Below, in pieces: positions 1 through 7,572 of a stretch of DNA of 8,916 bases. Origin of the DNA: a bacterium. GTDB taxonomy: Bacteria > Elusimicrobiota > Elusimicrobia > Elusimicrobiales > UBA9959. Where the stretch lies: the NCBI GenBank assembly GCA_021812825.1, contig JAKAMO010000099.1, forward strand, positions 1-8,916, in the 5' to 3' direction. The notes beneath the pieces are model-generated. The model worked only from the letters and a program-made list of their open reading frames with translations, was not told the DNA's origin and searched no databases. The position numbers and the translations under genes were made by a program. Numbering within the stretch: position 1 is the stretch's first letter; every line of letters starts with the position of its first letter.

Positions 1-31
1 CGTTTTTTCATGTCCCCGTCCCTAGCCGCCT

Positions 32-1105
32 ATGCTTGAAAAAGAGCTGGAAGCTATCAAGAGGGAGTTCGCGGAGATCGAGGCCCGCCTGGCCTCCGGC
101 GGGCTGCAGCCCGCCGAGATAGAGAAGTTCTCCCGTCGCCACGCCGCCTGCCGCCAGGTGCTGGACACCGCCGCGGCCCTCGAGCGGGCCGCGAAGGAGG
201 CCGAGGACACCCGCCAGATGGCCTCGTCCACCGACAAGGAGATGGCCGAGCTGGCCGCCGCGGAACTGCCCGGGCTGGAAGAGAAGGCGGCCGCCCTTTC
301 CAAGAAGTTGCAGGTCCTGGTCATCCCTCCCGACCCGGACGATTCCCGCAATATCTTCCTCGAGGTGCGCGCCGGGGTAGGCGGCGACGAGTCCGCCCTG
401 TTCGCCGGCGACCTGCTGCGCATGTACACCCGCTTCGCGGCTAGCATAGGCCTGAAGGCGGAGCTCAGGGACCTTTCCTCCACCGGCCTCAAGGGCGTCA
501 AGAGCGCGGTGCTTTTTATATCCGGCCAGGACCCTTACGCCTGGTTCAAATACGAGGGTGGCGTGCACCGCGTGCAGCGCGTGCCGCAGACCGAGGCCAG
601 CGGCCGCGTGCATACCTCCACCGTCACCGTCGCCATAATGAAGGAAGTGGACGAGGTCGAGGTCAAGATCAACCCGGCCGACCTGAAGATGGACACCTAC
701 CGCTCCGGCGGCGCCGGCGGCCAGAACGTCAACAAGGTGGAGACGGCCGTCCGCATCACCCATATCCCCACCGGCATAGTGACGCAGTGCCAGGAGGAGC
801 GCTCCCAAGGCCAGAACCGCATGAAGGCGATGGCGCTGCTGGTGGCCAAGCTCGCGCAGATAAACGAGGAGAACCAGGCGAAGGCCTCCGCGGGCGCGCG
901 CAAGGCGCAGGTGGGCACCGGGGACCGCTCCGAGAAGATACGCACCTACAATTTCCCGCAGAACCGCGTGACCGACCACAGGGTGCAGATGTCCTGGCAC
1001 AACATGCCGGAGATAATGGAAGGCAACATCCGGGGGATGCTGGAAGAGATAAAGCTCAATATCGGCAAGGAAAGGAAGGATGACGGCGGGACGGATACTG
1101 ACTGA
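32..1105 (+). CDS. prfA: Peptide chain release factor 1 (RF1)
   Basis: Class I release factor that reads UAA and UAG in the ribosomal A site and triggers hydrolysis of peptidyl-tRNA. The 357-residue product is the usual RF1 length (about 360). The N-terminal half is the helical PCRF domain. The codon-recognition tripeptide is P185-Q186-T187 in the context [12 protein letters not shown]; a PxT tripeptide marks RF1, whereas RF2 has SPF. The catalytic GGQ is at residues 229-231 within [15 protein letters not shown]; its glutamine is the substrate of the methyltransferase encoded next. The ATG at 32 gives a normal RF1 N terminus ([13 protein letters not shown]), but the bases before it (CCTAGCCGCCT) hold no Shine-Dalgarno motif, so translation may be leaderless-like or coupled to an upstream gene. 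The gene ends in TGA, which RF1 itself does not read, and overlaps prmC by 26 nt. Identification is essentially certain. Confidence 0.98.
   Translation: MLEKELEAIKREFAEIEARLASGGLQPAEIEKFSRRHAACRQVLDTAAALERAAKEAEDTRQMASSTDKEMAELAAAELPGLEEKAAALSKKLQVLVIPPDPDDSRNIFLEVRAGVGGDESALFAGDLLRMYTRFAASIGLKAELRDLSSTGLKGVKSAVLFISGQDPYAWFKYEGGVHRVQRVPQTEASGRVHTSTVTVAIMKEVDEVEVKINPADLKMDTYRSGGAGGQNVNKVETAVRITHIPTGIVTQCQEERSQGQNRMKAMALLVAKLAQINEENQAKASAGARKAQVGTGDRSEKIRTYNFPQNRVTDHRVQMSWHNMPEIMEGNIRGMLEEIKLNIGKERKDDGGTDTD
1067..1075 (+). promoter_or_regulatory. Ribosome binding site of prmC, inside prfA
   Basis: A purine-rich AAGGAAAGG lies 4 to 12 nt before the ATG at 1080, within the last codons of prfA. 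It supports the start at 1080 and hence the 26-nt overlap, so prmC translation is probably coupled to that of prfA. Confidence 0.6.
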
Positions 1106-1922
1106 GGCCGCGGCCCGCCTGGAGGCGGCCGGGGTGGACGAGCCGGACTTGAACGCCCAGTGGCTGCTGGCCGACGCCGTTGGCGTGGAAAGGCTGCGCC
1201 TGCTGGCCGAGCCGGACACCAAGGTTGGTCCCGCCGCTCTGCGGAAGTTCGAGAAGGGCCTGTTGCTCAAGGAGCAGGGGCTGCCGCTCGCCTACATACT
1301 GGGCTGGCAGGATTTCAGGGGCCTTAGGATAGAGGTGGACAAGCGGGTGCTGGTGCCGCGCCCCGAGACGGAGGAGCTGGCGGGACTGGCCGCCGATTTC
1401 CTGCGCGGCAGGAAGGGGGCGCTCTCGGCGCTCGATTACGGTTCCGGCTCAGGGGCCATCGGGCTCTGGCTGGCCGCGAAGTTGCCTGCGCTTAAGGTCA
1501 CCGGAGTGGAGAAATCCGCCAGGGCCATCGCCTGCGCCACGGCCAATGCCGCCCGTCTTGGGCTGGCGGAGCGGGTCGGGTTCGTGAAGGGCTGCAGCCT
1601 TTCCGCCGTGAAGGGGCCTTTTGACGCCATCGTTTCTAATCCGCCGTATATCCCCACGCGGGTCATCCCGGGTCTGGCCCCGGAAGTGCTGAGCGAGCCG
1701 CGCGTCGCTCTGGACGGCGGAGGGGACGGACTGGACGTGGTCAGAATGCTGGTGCGCCTGGCGCCGTCGCGCCTGAAGAAAGGCGGAGCTATGCTGCTGG
1801 AGCTGGGGGAAGGCCAGGCCAGGGGACTGGCTGCCGCGCTGCCGCCGGCCGTCTGGAGGGACAGGAAGACCTTCAGCGACCTGCGCGGGGTGGAACGCTT
1901 CGTTTTCGCGAGGAAAAAATAA
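1080..1922 (+). CDS. prmC: Release factor glutamine N5-methyltransferase
   Basis: SAM-dependent enzyme that methylates the GGQ glutamine of RF1 and RF2 and so raises termination efficiency. The 280 residues match the family length (E. coli 277). Residues 1-75 form the helical release-factor-binding domain ([26 protein letters not shown]). The Rossmann methyltransferase part follows, with SAM motif I as [10 protein letters not shown] at 119-128 and the substrate-binding NPPY at 187-190 (SNPPYIP), the signature of N5-glutamine methyltransferases. PRPETEEL upstream of motif I is also a family hallmark. The start at 1080 is backed by an internal ribosome binding site and gives a complete N-terminal domain. 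The prfA-prmC pair is a widely conserved arrangement that puts the enzyme beside its substrate. The TAA stop is 1 nt before murA. A 50S protein L3 methyltransferase (PrmB) is a relative, but the context points to PrmC. Confidence 0.96.
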   Translation: MTAGRILTEAAARLEAAGVDEPDLNAQWLLADAVGVERLRLLAEPDTKVGPAALRKFEKGLLLKEQGLPLAYILGWQDFRGLRIEVDKRVLVPRPETEELAGLAADFLRGRKGALSALDYGSGSGAIGLWLAAKLPALKVTGVEKSARAIACATANAARLGLAERVGFVKGCSLSAVKGPFDAIVSNPPYIPTRVIPGLAPEVLSEPRVALDGGGDGLDVVRMLVRLAPSRLKKGGAMLLELGEGQARGLAAALPPAVWRDRKTFSDLRGVERFVFARKK

Positions 1923-1923
1923 C

Positions 1924-3180
1924 ATGGACAATTTCATCATACGCGGCGGCCGGCCCCTCTCCGGTCAGACCACGATAAGCGGCTCGAAGAACGCGGCGCT
2001 GCCGATACTTTTCGCCACGCTGCTGACCAAGGAAAAATCGGAGATAAGGAACGTGCCGGAGCTGATGGACATAAAGTCCACCTTCGAGCTGCTGAACTAC
2101 CTGGGCAAGAACTGCTTCTATGGCTACGGCAGCTTCGTCGCGGAGGAGCATGCCTCCCTGAAGCACCACGCCCCGTACGACCTGGTGCGCAAGATGCGCG
2201 CCTCCGTGCTGGCCGCGGGGCCGCTGCTGGCCCGCTACAGGACCGCGCGCTTCTCCATGCCGGGCGGCTGCTCCATAGGCATGCGGCCGATAGACATACA
2301 TCTTGAAGGTTTCAAGAAGCTGGGCGCGCAGATAACCTACGAGAAGGGCGACGTGATACTGAGCGCGAAGAAGCTGAAGGCCGGCCGCGTGAAGTTCCGT
2401 TTCCCCAGCGTGGGCGCCACCGAGAACCTGATGATGTGCGCGGCGCTGATAGAGGGGACCACGGTGCTGGATAACTGCGCTCGCGAGCCCGAGATAGAGG
2501 ACCTGGCCGCCGCCCTTAACAAGATGGGCGCCAGGGTGGAGGGGGCCGGGAAGAGCACCATCAGGGTGACCGGCGCCGCGAAGCTCAAGGGACTCAGACA
2601 CAGCGTGATGCCGGACCGCATAGAGACCGGCACCTTCATGCTGCTGTGCGCCGCGGCCGGCGGCCGGATCCGCCTGCTCAATACGGCCCCCAAGACCCTC
2701 TCGGCCGTGATCAAGGCCATGCAGAAGGCCGGGGCCAGGATAAACTGCTACAAGGATTCGATGGAAGTTATCGCCCCGCACGGCCGCCCTAAGCCGGTCA
2801 GCGTGGCCACGAAGCCGCACCCCGGCTTCCCTACCGACCTGCAGGCGCCGTGGATGGTGTTCATGGCGCGCGCCAACGGCTTGAGCGAGGTGCACGAGCA
2901 TATCTTCGAGAACCGCTTCATGCACGCGCCGGAGCTGGTGCGCATGGGGGCGGACATAACCGTGCACGGCCAGAAGGCCGTGGTGCGCGGCGTGCCGCAG
3001 CTGCTGGGCGCTCCGGTGATGTGCTCGGACATCCGCGCCGGCGCCGCGATGGTGGTGGCCGCCGCCGCGGCTAAGGGGAAATCGGTCATACGCCGCATCT
3101 ATCACATAGACCGCGGCTACGAGAGATTGTTGCAGAAGCTCAAGGACCTGGGCGTGGACGTGTCCCGGGTGAAGGCGTAA
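1924..3180 (+). CDS. murA: UDP-N-acetylglucosamine 1-carboxyvinyltransferase (MurA)
   Basis: Catalyses the first committed step of peptidoglycan synthesis in the cytoplasm, transferring enolpyruvate from PEP to UDP-GlcNAc. At 418 residues it has the standard length and the two-lobed EPSP-synthase fold. Visible active-site features are K22-N23 in SGSKNAALP, the catalytic cysteine C116 in PGGCSIGMRPIDIHL, D305 in HPGFPTDLQAP, and the C-terminal IYHIDRGYERLLQKL. C116 is the residue alkylated by fosfomycin in characterised MurA enzymes, so the product is expected to be of the sensitive type (Cys rather than the Asp seen in resistant forms). The ATG follows the prmC stop after one base and has AGGAA at 1911-1915, 8 nt upstream. 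Isoleucine codons are strikingly skewed: 17 ATA, 8 ATC, 0 ATT by my count. No second murA copy is visible. Confidence 0.97.
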   Translation: MDNFIIRGGRPLSGQTTISGSKNAALPILFATLLTKEKSEIRNVPELMDIKSTFELLNYLGKNCFYGYGSFVAEEHASLKHHAPYDLVRKMRASVLAAGPLLARYRTARFSMPGGCSIGMRPIDIHLEGFKKLGAQITYEKGDVILSAKKLKAGRVKFRFPSVGATENLMMCAALIEGTTVLDNCAREPEIEDLAAALNKMGARVEGAGKSTIRVTGAAKLKGLRHSVMPDRIETGTFMLLCAAAGGRIRLLNTAPKTLSAVIKAMQKAGARINCYKDSMEVIAPHGRPKPVSVATKPHPGFPTDLQAPWMVFMARANGLSEVHEHIFENRFMHAPELVRMGADITVHGQKAVVRGVPQLLGAPVMCSDIRAGAAMVVAAAAAKGKSVIRRIYHIDRGYERLLQKLKDLGVDVSRVKA

Positions 3181-3190
3181 CGGGCGTACC

Positions 3191-3195
3191 GGAGG
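3191..3195 (+). promoter_or_regulatory. GGAGG directly abutting the first folC ATG
   Basis: A strong anti-SD match, GGAGG, ends at the base before the ATG at 3196, leaving a spacer of zero, which normally does not support initiation. No start codon lies 5-9 nt downstream, and the next in-frame ATG is at 3229. The motif is recorded because it leaves the folC start unresolved. Confidence 0.4.
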
Positions 3196-4521
3196 ATGGC
3201 CGGGCGAAGCGCAAGCCGGCCGGCTCGCATGACTTTCGCGGAAGCTGAAAGAACGCTGGTCTCGCGGCAGGATTACGTAAAGAAGGAAGGGTTCGGCAGG
3301 GTCTACGCCTGCCTCGGGAAGCTGGGCAACCCGCAGAACCGCCTGAAGACGGTGCATGTCACCGGCACGAACGGCAAGGGCTCGGTCTGCGCGCTGTTCG
3401 AGGCCGCCGCGCGCGCCGCAGGCCTTAAGACCGGCCTTTTCATCTCGCCGCACCTGATCAGGATGACCGAACGCATCCAGGTCAGCGGCGAGGAGATAGC
3501 CGAAGCGGACTTCGCGCGGCTGTTCGAGGAAGTGTTCGCCGCGGGGCCGGACCTGAGCTTCTTCGAGCTGCTGACCTGCATGGCCTTCCTCCATTTCGAC
3601 CGCTGCGGGGTGCAGCTGGCGGTGATAGAGGTCGGTATAGGCGGCAGGCTCGATACGACGAACGTGCTCCCTTCTCCGGAGCTCAGCGTGATAACCTCGG
3701 TGGACTACGACCACAAGAAATACCTGGGCGCTACCATAGCCGAGATAGCGTCCCAGAAGGCGGGGATAATCAAGCAGTCCGGTATCTGCCTGGCCCCCCT
3801 GCTTCCGCCCGACGCCAGGCGCGAGGTCTCGGCCGAGGCCGCGGCCAGGGGCGCCCAGTGCCATTTCTTCGCCCCGGCCTTCGAGATAGCCGCGCGGGAC
3901 TGGAACGGCGGCCGCCTCTCGCTGCGCCACAAGAAGACCGGCGATCTTTACGACTACGGCATACTGGGCGAGAGCCAGGTGAACAACGCCACGCTGGCCT
4001 GGGAAGGCCTGGAGATACTGCGCGGCCGCGGCTGGCCCATCAGCAAGGTCCACGCCGCCGTCGGCTTCGCCTCGGTGCGCTGGCCGGCCAGGTTCCAGGT
4101 GCTGCGCGGCGGACCCTCTTTCTCAGACGCCCTGTTCGTGATAGACGGCGCGCACAATCCCGAGGCCGCGGCCGCTTTCGTCTCCACGTGGAAGGCGTCC
4201 CCTTTCAATACCGGCAAGGCGGTCTTCGTGCTGGGCATGCTGCAGGACAAGGAGCGCGGCGAGCTGCTGGCCATGCTGGCCCCGCTGGCGAAGAAGTTCG
4301 TCCTTACTAGGCCGGAATCCCCGCGCGCGGCGGACCCGTGCGCGCTGGCCGACGAGCTGCTGGCGATAAGGCCGGACGCCGACGCCGAAGTGCACGACGA
4401 CCTGGCCGCCGCGATAGCGGCCGCCGCTGCCGGCGGAGGGCCCGTGGCCGTGCTGGGCTCGTTCTATCTGGCGGGGTCAGTGCTCGGTATACTGCGCTGC
4501 GGACAGGAGGCGAAATGCTAG
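3196..4521 (+). CDS. folC: Folylpolyglutamate synthase / dihydrofolate synthase (FolC)
   Basis: Mur-ligase-fold enzyme that adds L-glutamate to dihydropteroate and/or extends the polyglutamate tail of folates, using ATP. Motifs in order: P-loop TGTNGKGS at 56-63; LIRMTERIQVSG, the substrate loop; EVGIGGRLDTTNV from E145; DYDH at 170-173; KAGIIK from K188, the lysine that is carbamylated in characterised members; GESQVNNATLA; and the C-terminal-domain signature IDGAHNPEA at 316-324. The product is 441 residues from ATG 3196, or 430 from the in-frame ATG at 3229 (MTFAEAERTL). The longer form adds an Arg- and Ala-rich 11-residue tail that the family does not need, so 3229 may be the true start. 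Whether the enzyme does both reactions or only polyglutamylation cannot be told from motifs. It sits 15 nt after murA and overlaps the next gene by 7 nt, ending in TAG. Confidence 0.93.
   Translation: MAGRSASRPARMTFAEAERTLVSRQDYVKKEGFGRVYACLGKLGNPQNRLKTVHVTGTNGKGSVCALFEAAARAAGLKTGLFISPHLIRMTERIQVSGEEIAEADFARLFEEVFAAGPDLSFFELLTCMAFLHFDRCGVQLAVIEVGIGGRLDTTNVLPSPELSVITSVDYDHKKYLGATIAEIASQKAGIIKQSGICLAPLLPPDARREVSAEAAARGAQCHFFAPAFEIAARDWNGGRLSLRHKKTGDLYDYGILGESQVNNATLAWEGLEILRGRGWPISKVHAAVGFASVRWPARFQVLRGGPSFSDALFVIDGAHNPEAAAAFVSTWKASPFNTGKAVFVLGMLQDKERGELLAMLAPLAKKFVLTRPESPRAADPCALADELLAIRPDADAEVHDDLAAAIAAAAAGGGPVAVLGSFYLAGSVLGILRCGQEAKC
4505..4510 (+). promoter_or_regulatory. Ribosome binding site of the ROK kinase gene
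   Basis: A perfect AGGAGG lies 4 nt before the ATG at 4515, inside the end of folC. It fixes the kinase start at 4515 rather than at the in-frame upstream ATG at 4338, which would put 177 nt of folC-overlapping Arg-rich sequence ahead of the kinase. Confidence 0.75.
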
Positions 4522-5459
4522 GCATCGGCATAGACATAGGCGGCACCAACACCAAGCTGGTCGTGGTGAACCGCGCAGGCAAGCTGCTGGCGCAGGACAG
4601 GTTCAAGACCGAGGCCGAGAAGGGACCCCGGACCTTCCTGAAGCGCCTGGGCGCCGCGGTGGACTCGCTGCGGCACGATTACGGCCGCCAGCTGGTCTCC
4701 ATAGGCATGGGCGCGGCCGGGGACGTGGACCCGTCCCGCGGCGTGCTGCGCTTCGCCCCCAACCTGCGCTGGGAGAACGTGAGCCTGACCGGCCCGCTGG
4801 AGAAGCTGACCAAGCTACCCTGCTTCATGGAGAACGACGCCAACATGGCGGCCTGGGGCGCCTACGAGATAGAATTGAAGCGGAAATACGAGGACGTTCT
4901 GACGCTGACGCTCGGTACCGGCATAGGCTCCGGCATGATACTGGGCGGAAAGCTCTACCACGGGGCCACCGGCACGGCCGGCGAGGCCGGCCACATGAAG
5001 ATAGAGCCGGGCGGCCGTCTCTGCGGCTGCGGCGGCCGCGGCTGCCTTGAGGCCTACTGCGGCAGCAGGGCCATAATGGCCAGGGCCAGGGAGCTGATAA
5101 GGAACGAAGCCGCGATGATAAAGAGGTACGCCGCCCCGGGAAAGGAGCGGTTCAACACCATCTGCCTCACCAACGCAGCTGCGGCGGGGAACGCCGCGGC
5201 CAGGCGCATCTGGGCGGAGACCGGGACTTTCCTGGGCCGGGGCCTCGCCTCGCTGATACTGGTGCTCAACCCCGGCTGCGTGGTGCTTACCGGCGGCGTG
5301 TCCAGGGCCAGGAAGTGGTTCCTGCCGGCCATGAAGAAGGTGCTGCGCGAGCAGCAGCTCAAGACGCCATTCTCGCGGGTGAAGATACGCATCTCGGACG
5401 ACGCGGACCTGGGCTCGCACGGGGCGGCCCTGTTCGGGCTGGACCGGGCGCTGAAATAG
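4515..5459 (+). CDS. ROK-family sugar kinase (glucokinase-like)
   Basis: Cytoplasmic ATP-dependent sugar kinase of the ROK family (repressor, ORF, kinase), 314 residues. The N-terminal phosphate-binding loop is GIDIGGTNTK at 5-14. The catalytic aspartate is D108 in MENDANMAAWGAY. The second ATP motif is LGTGIGSGMILGG. The sugar- and zinc-binding segment is GEAGHM with E157 and H160, followed by CGCGGRGCLE at 170-179, giving the ROK zinc ligands H160, C170, C172 and C177. There is no N-terminal helix-turn-helix, so it is a kinase and not a NagC/XylR-type repressor. The spacing and motifs resemble ROK glucokinases, but N-acetylmannosamine, fructose or other hexose kinases share them, so no gene symbol is given. 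The ATG sits in ATGCTAG, overlapping folC by 7 nt, and the gene ends with TAG 28 nt before lptD. Its role in an envelope and folate operon is unclear; supply of sugar phosphates for LPS or peptidoglycan is an inference. Confidence 0.92.
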   Translation: MLGIGIDIGGTNTKLVVVNRAGKLLAQDRFKTEAEKGPRTFLKRLGAAVDSLRHDYGRQLVSIGMGAAGDVDPSRGVLRFAPNLRWENVSLTGPLEKLTKLPCFMENDANMAAWGAYEIELKRKYEDVLTLTLGTGIGSGMILGGKLYHGATGTAGEAGHMKIEPGGRLCGCGGRGCLEAYCGSRAIMARARELIRNEAAMIKRYAAPGKERFNTICLTNAAAAGNAAARRIWAETGTFLGRGLASLILVLNPGCVVLTGGVSRARKWFLPAMKKVLREQQLKTPFSRVKIRISDDADLGSHGAALFGLDRALK

Positions 5460-5476
5460 CGGCGGACGGGGTGAAC

Positions 5477-5480
5477 GGAG
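5477..5480 (+). promoter_or_regulatory. Ribosome binding site deciding the GTG start of lptD
   Basis: GGAG lies 7 nt before the GTG at 5488. The spacing is ideal, and the start places a canonical signal peptide at the very N terminus, so the unusual GTG start is accepted. Confidence 0.6.
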
Positions 5481-5487
5481 CGTAATA

Positions 5488-7572
5488 GTGGCGAAGAAGC
5501 TGATACTAGCGGGGGTCATAGCGGCGGCGGCCATCCCGGCCGGGGCCTACGACCTGCCTTCGTCCACCGGCACGCACCGGGTGCAGTTCGAGGCGGACCA
5601 GGCCAGCTTCAACGAGTACACTCGCGTGATAGGGCTGGAGGGGAACGTCAGGCTGGAGGAGCTATCCCCTCAGGGCAAGCAGCTGAAGCTGATACGCGCC
5701 AGGGAGCTGGTGGTGAACATGGCCAGCCGCACGGTTACGGCCCCTTCCGACTTTGTGATGGACGACGACACGGGTACGGTGTACGGCAAAAGCGCGTTCT
5801 TCGATTACGGCAACGACACCGGCTACATCAAGGACGGCCGGTTCCAGCATATGAACTTCATCTTCCGCGGCCGCTCGGTGAGCTTCGGCCCGGACGGCTA
5901 CGTCTACAAGAAGGCCAGCCTGACCAGCTGCGACCAGGAGCCGCCGCATTACCGTCTGCGGGCCTCCCGCATCTACCTTGCCCCGAACAGGTACTTCCTC
6001 GCCTACAACACCTTCTTCTTCCTCGGCAAGATACCGATCTTCTACTTCCCGGTCATCTATAAGCCCATGGGCAGAGGCACGCCGTTCGTCAGCAGTTTCT
6101 ACCCCGGTTACGACGAGCGCAACGGCTTCTTCGTGAAGTCCAACTACGTCTACAGGGTGAACCCGAACATGCGGGTCAAGGCCTACCTGGACTATTTCGA
6201 CAAGCGCGGCGTCGGGACGGGCGGCGAGGTGGACTACCGCAAGCCCGGCAAGAACATCACCAACCTGTCCGCCTACCGCATACGCGAGTACAACAGGGAG
6301 AGCGACCGCTGGGGCGTGAACGGCGGATTCTGGCACCTGCTGAACCGATTCAATGAGTCCGACCCGGCCCAGTACTACAGCCAGTCCTTCTTCCGCCTGC
6401 TGTCGGACCCGTACTTCAACAACGATTTTTTCCGCACCAACCCTTTCGCCGTCAGCCCGGATAAGCAGGCCAGCATAGCCTTCACCCGTAAGAGCAACTA
6501 TACCGTGACGCGGCTGAGCGCTTACGGCAGGGACAAGATCTCGCCCGCGAACCCGGAGAAATTCGTCAAAGATTACGAGTCGGCCCCCAGGCTGGATTTT
6601 AACACCGTGCCGTTCAAGATAGTGAAGCTGCCGGTGCTGAACTCCTTCGCCGGCTACTTCGAGAACGCCAAGGAGCCCGGCCTTACCTACTACCAAAAGA
6701 AGGGCCGCGGCAACTGGACCTTCTCCAAGACGGTGCCGCTCAGCCGCCGGGTCATACTCTCCCCGTCCGTGTTCTACGACCAGGCGGTAAACCTCTCCAC
6801 GGCTTCCGCGGTGGAAGACGCCTGGGTGGGGCGCTACGGCGGCAACCTCAATCTGCGCTACGACAGGCTGTGGGGCTCGCTGGACCTCCGCTACGCGATC
6901 ACGCGCAGGGAGAAGGTGAACTCTTTCGCGGTGGACGCCCGCTCTCCCGACAAGGGGCAGGAACTGGAATCGCTTTACGCGGACCTGTTCATCATGCCGC
7001 GCCATAACGCCTATTTCAGGGCGCGGACCTCCTACGACCTGCGGAACTACTATGCCGCCTCTTTCGCGCACCGCATGGGTCCCATGACGGCGGAGGTTTA
7101 TTACGCGCCAAGGCCCGCACTGGATATTTACGCCGAGGATTCGTACAGTTTCCTGTCCGGGAACAGGAGCTTCGTCACGCAGGCCACGTTCGGCGGCGGG
7201 GAGAGGTATTTCGGGGCCGGGGTGGCGAACTACAGCACGGACAAGGAGGCCTGGGTGCTGAACAACACATTCGGCTTCAGGCCGTGGCGGAACTCCAAGT
7301 GGCGCGCGGAAGCGGTGCTGCGCTACCGGCTGGTGCCGGACGGCGTGACCAGACTGGAATCCTTCAAATTCTTCGAGAAGGCCGTAACGCTTTACAGGGA
7401 CTTCCACGATTTCAGGACGCGCTGGGACTTCAGGGTGCGGTCGGGCGGGGTGAACGAGTTCTTCTTCTTCGTGAACCTGAAGATGAACGACCCGGTGCGC
7501 TACGACAGCCTGGAGGAGAAGTCCAGGGAGTTCTGGCACCCGTGGCGCAAGGAAGGCGCGGTAAGGGACTAG
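5488..7572 (+). CDS. lptD: LptD-like LPS-assembly outer membrane protein
   Basis: Outer-membrane beta-barrel that, with LptE, inserts lipopolysaccharide into the outer leaflet. The 694-residue precursor starts at GTG. Residues 1-20 are a Sec signal peptide (KK, then a hydrophobic stretch ending AGA before Y21). Residues of about 27-130 form the OstA/LptA-like jellyroll (FEADQASFNEYTRVIGLEGNVRL, then SAFFDYGNDTGYIKDGRF). The barrel begins around TSCDQEPPHYRLRASRIYL, followed by the LptD hallmark NTFFFLGKIPIFYFPVIYKP at 174-193. The rest is aromatic-rich alternating strands. It is somewhat shorter than E. coli LptD (784). Only one cysteine remains, C148, so the two inter-domain disulfides known in E. 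coli cannot form. The last strand-like segment (NEFFFFVNLKM) is not C-terminal: a charged tail of about 25 residues follows it. It ends in TAG, two bases of which belong to a large inverted repeat. Family assignment is firm; the LPS substrate is inferred. Confidence 0.9.
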   Translation: MAKKLILAGVIAAAAIPAGAYDLPSSTGTHRVQFEADQASFNEYTRVIGLEGNVRLEELSPQGKQLKLIRARELVVNMASRTVTAPSDFVMDDDTGTVYGKSAFFDYGNDTGYIKDGRFQHMNFIFRGRSVSFGPDGYVYKKASLTSCDQEPPHYRLRASRIYLAPNRYFLAYNTFFFLGKIPIFYFPVIYKPMGRGTPFVSSFYPGYDERNGFFVKSNYVYRVNPNMRVKAYLDYFDKRGVGTGGEVDYRKPGKNITNLSAYRIREYNRESDRWGVNGGFWHLLNRFNESDPAQYYSQSFFRLLSDPYFNNDFFRTNPFAVSPDKQASIAFTRKSNYTVTRLSAYGRDKISPANPEKFVKDYESAPRLDFNTVPFKIVKLPVLNSFAGYFENAKEPGLTYYQKKGRGNWTFSKTVPLSRRVILSPSVFYDQAVNLSTASAVEDAWVGRYGGNLNLRYDRLWGSLDLRYAITRREKVNSFAVDARSPDKGQELESLYADLFIMPRHNAYFRARTSYDLRNYYAASFAHRMGPMTAEVYYAPRPALDIYAEDSYSFLSGNRSFVTQATFGGGERYFGAGVANYSTDKEAWVLNNTFGFRPWRNSKWRAEAVLRYRLVPDGVTRLESFKFFEKAVTLYRDFHDFRTRWDFRVRSGGVNEFFFFVNLKMNDPVRYDSLEEKSREFWHPWRKEGAVRD

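Noticed and set aside
9..18. CATGTCCCCG matches in inverted orientation the inner right arm of the palindrome (CGGGGACATG, 7745-7754)
   Set aside because: A 10-base match somewhere in a window this size is expected by chance about half the time; too short to claim a second copy of the element.
1..31. C terminus of an upstream gene: frames ending TAG at 23-25 or TGA at 37-39
   Set aside because: Only 7 to 12 residues could be read in either frame and neither resembles a known C terminus such as that of ribosomal protein L31, so it cannot be decided.
8..1270. 420-codon open frame on the minus strand opposite prfA
   Set aside because: It is the complement of a gene with clear RF1 motifs. Such frames arise because GC-rich codon use suppresses stops on the other strand; its translation is low-complexity (His, Leu, Gly, Arg).
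1873..4053. 726-codon open frame on the minus strand opposite murA and folC
   Set aside because: It spans two well-supported genes and shows no family motifs; it is a composition artefact despite its length.
4338..4514. Longer N terminus for the ROK kinase from the ATG at 4338
   Set aside because: The added part is the shifted frame of folC and is Arg-rich. The ATG at 4515 has AGGAGG and gives the family-typical N terminus.
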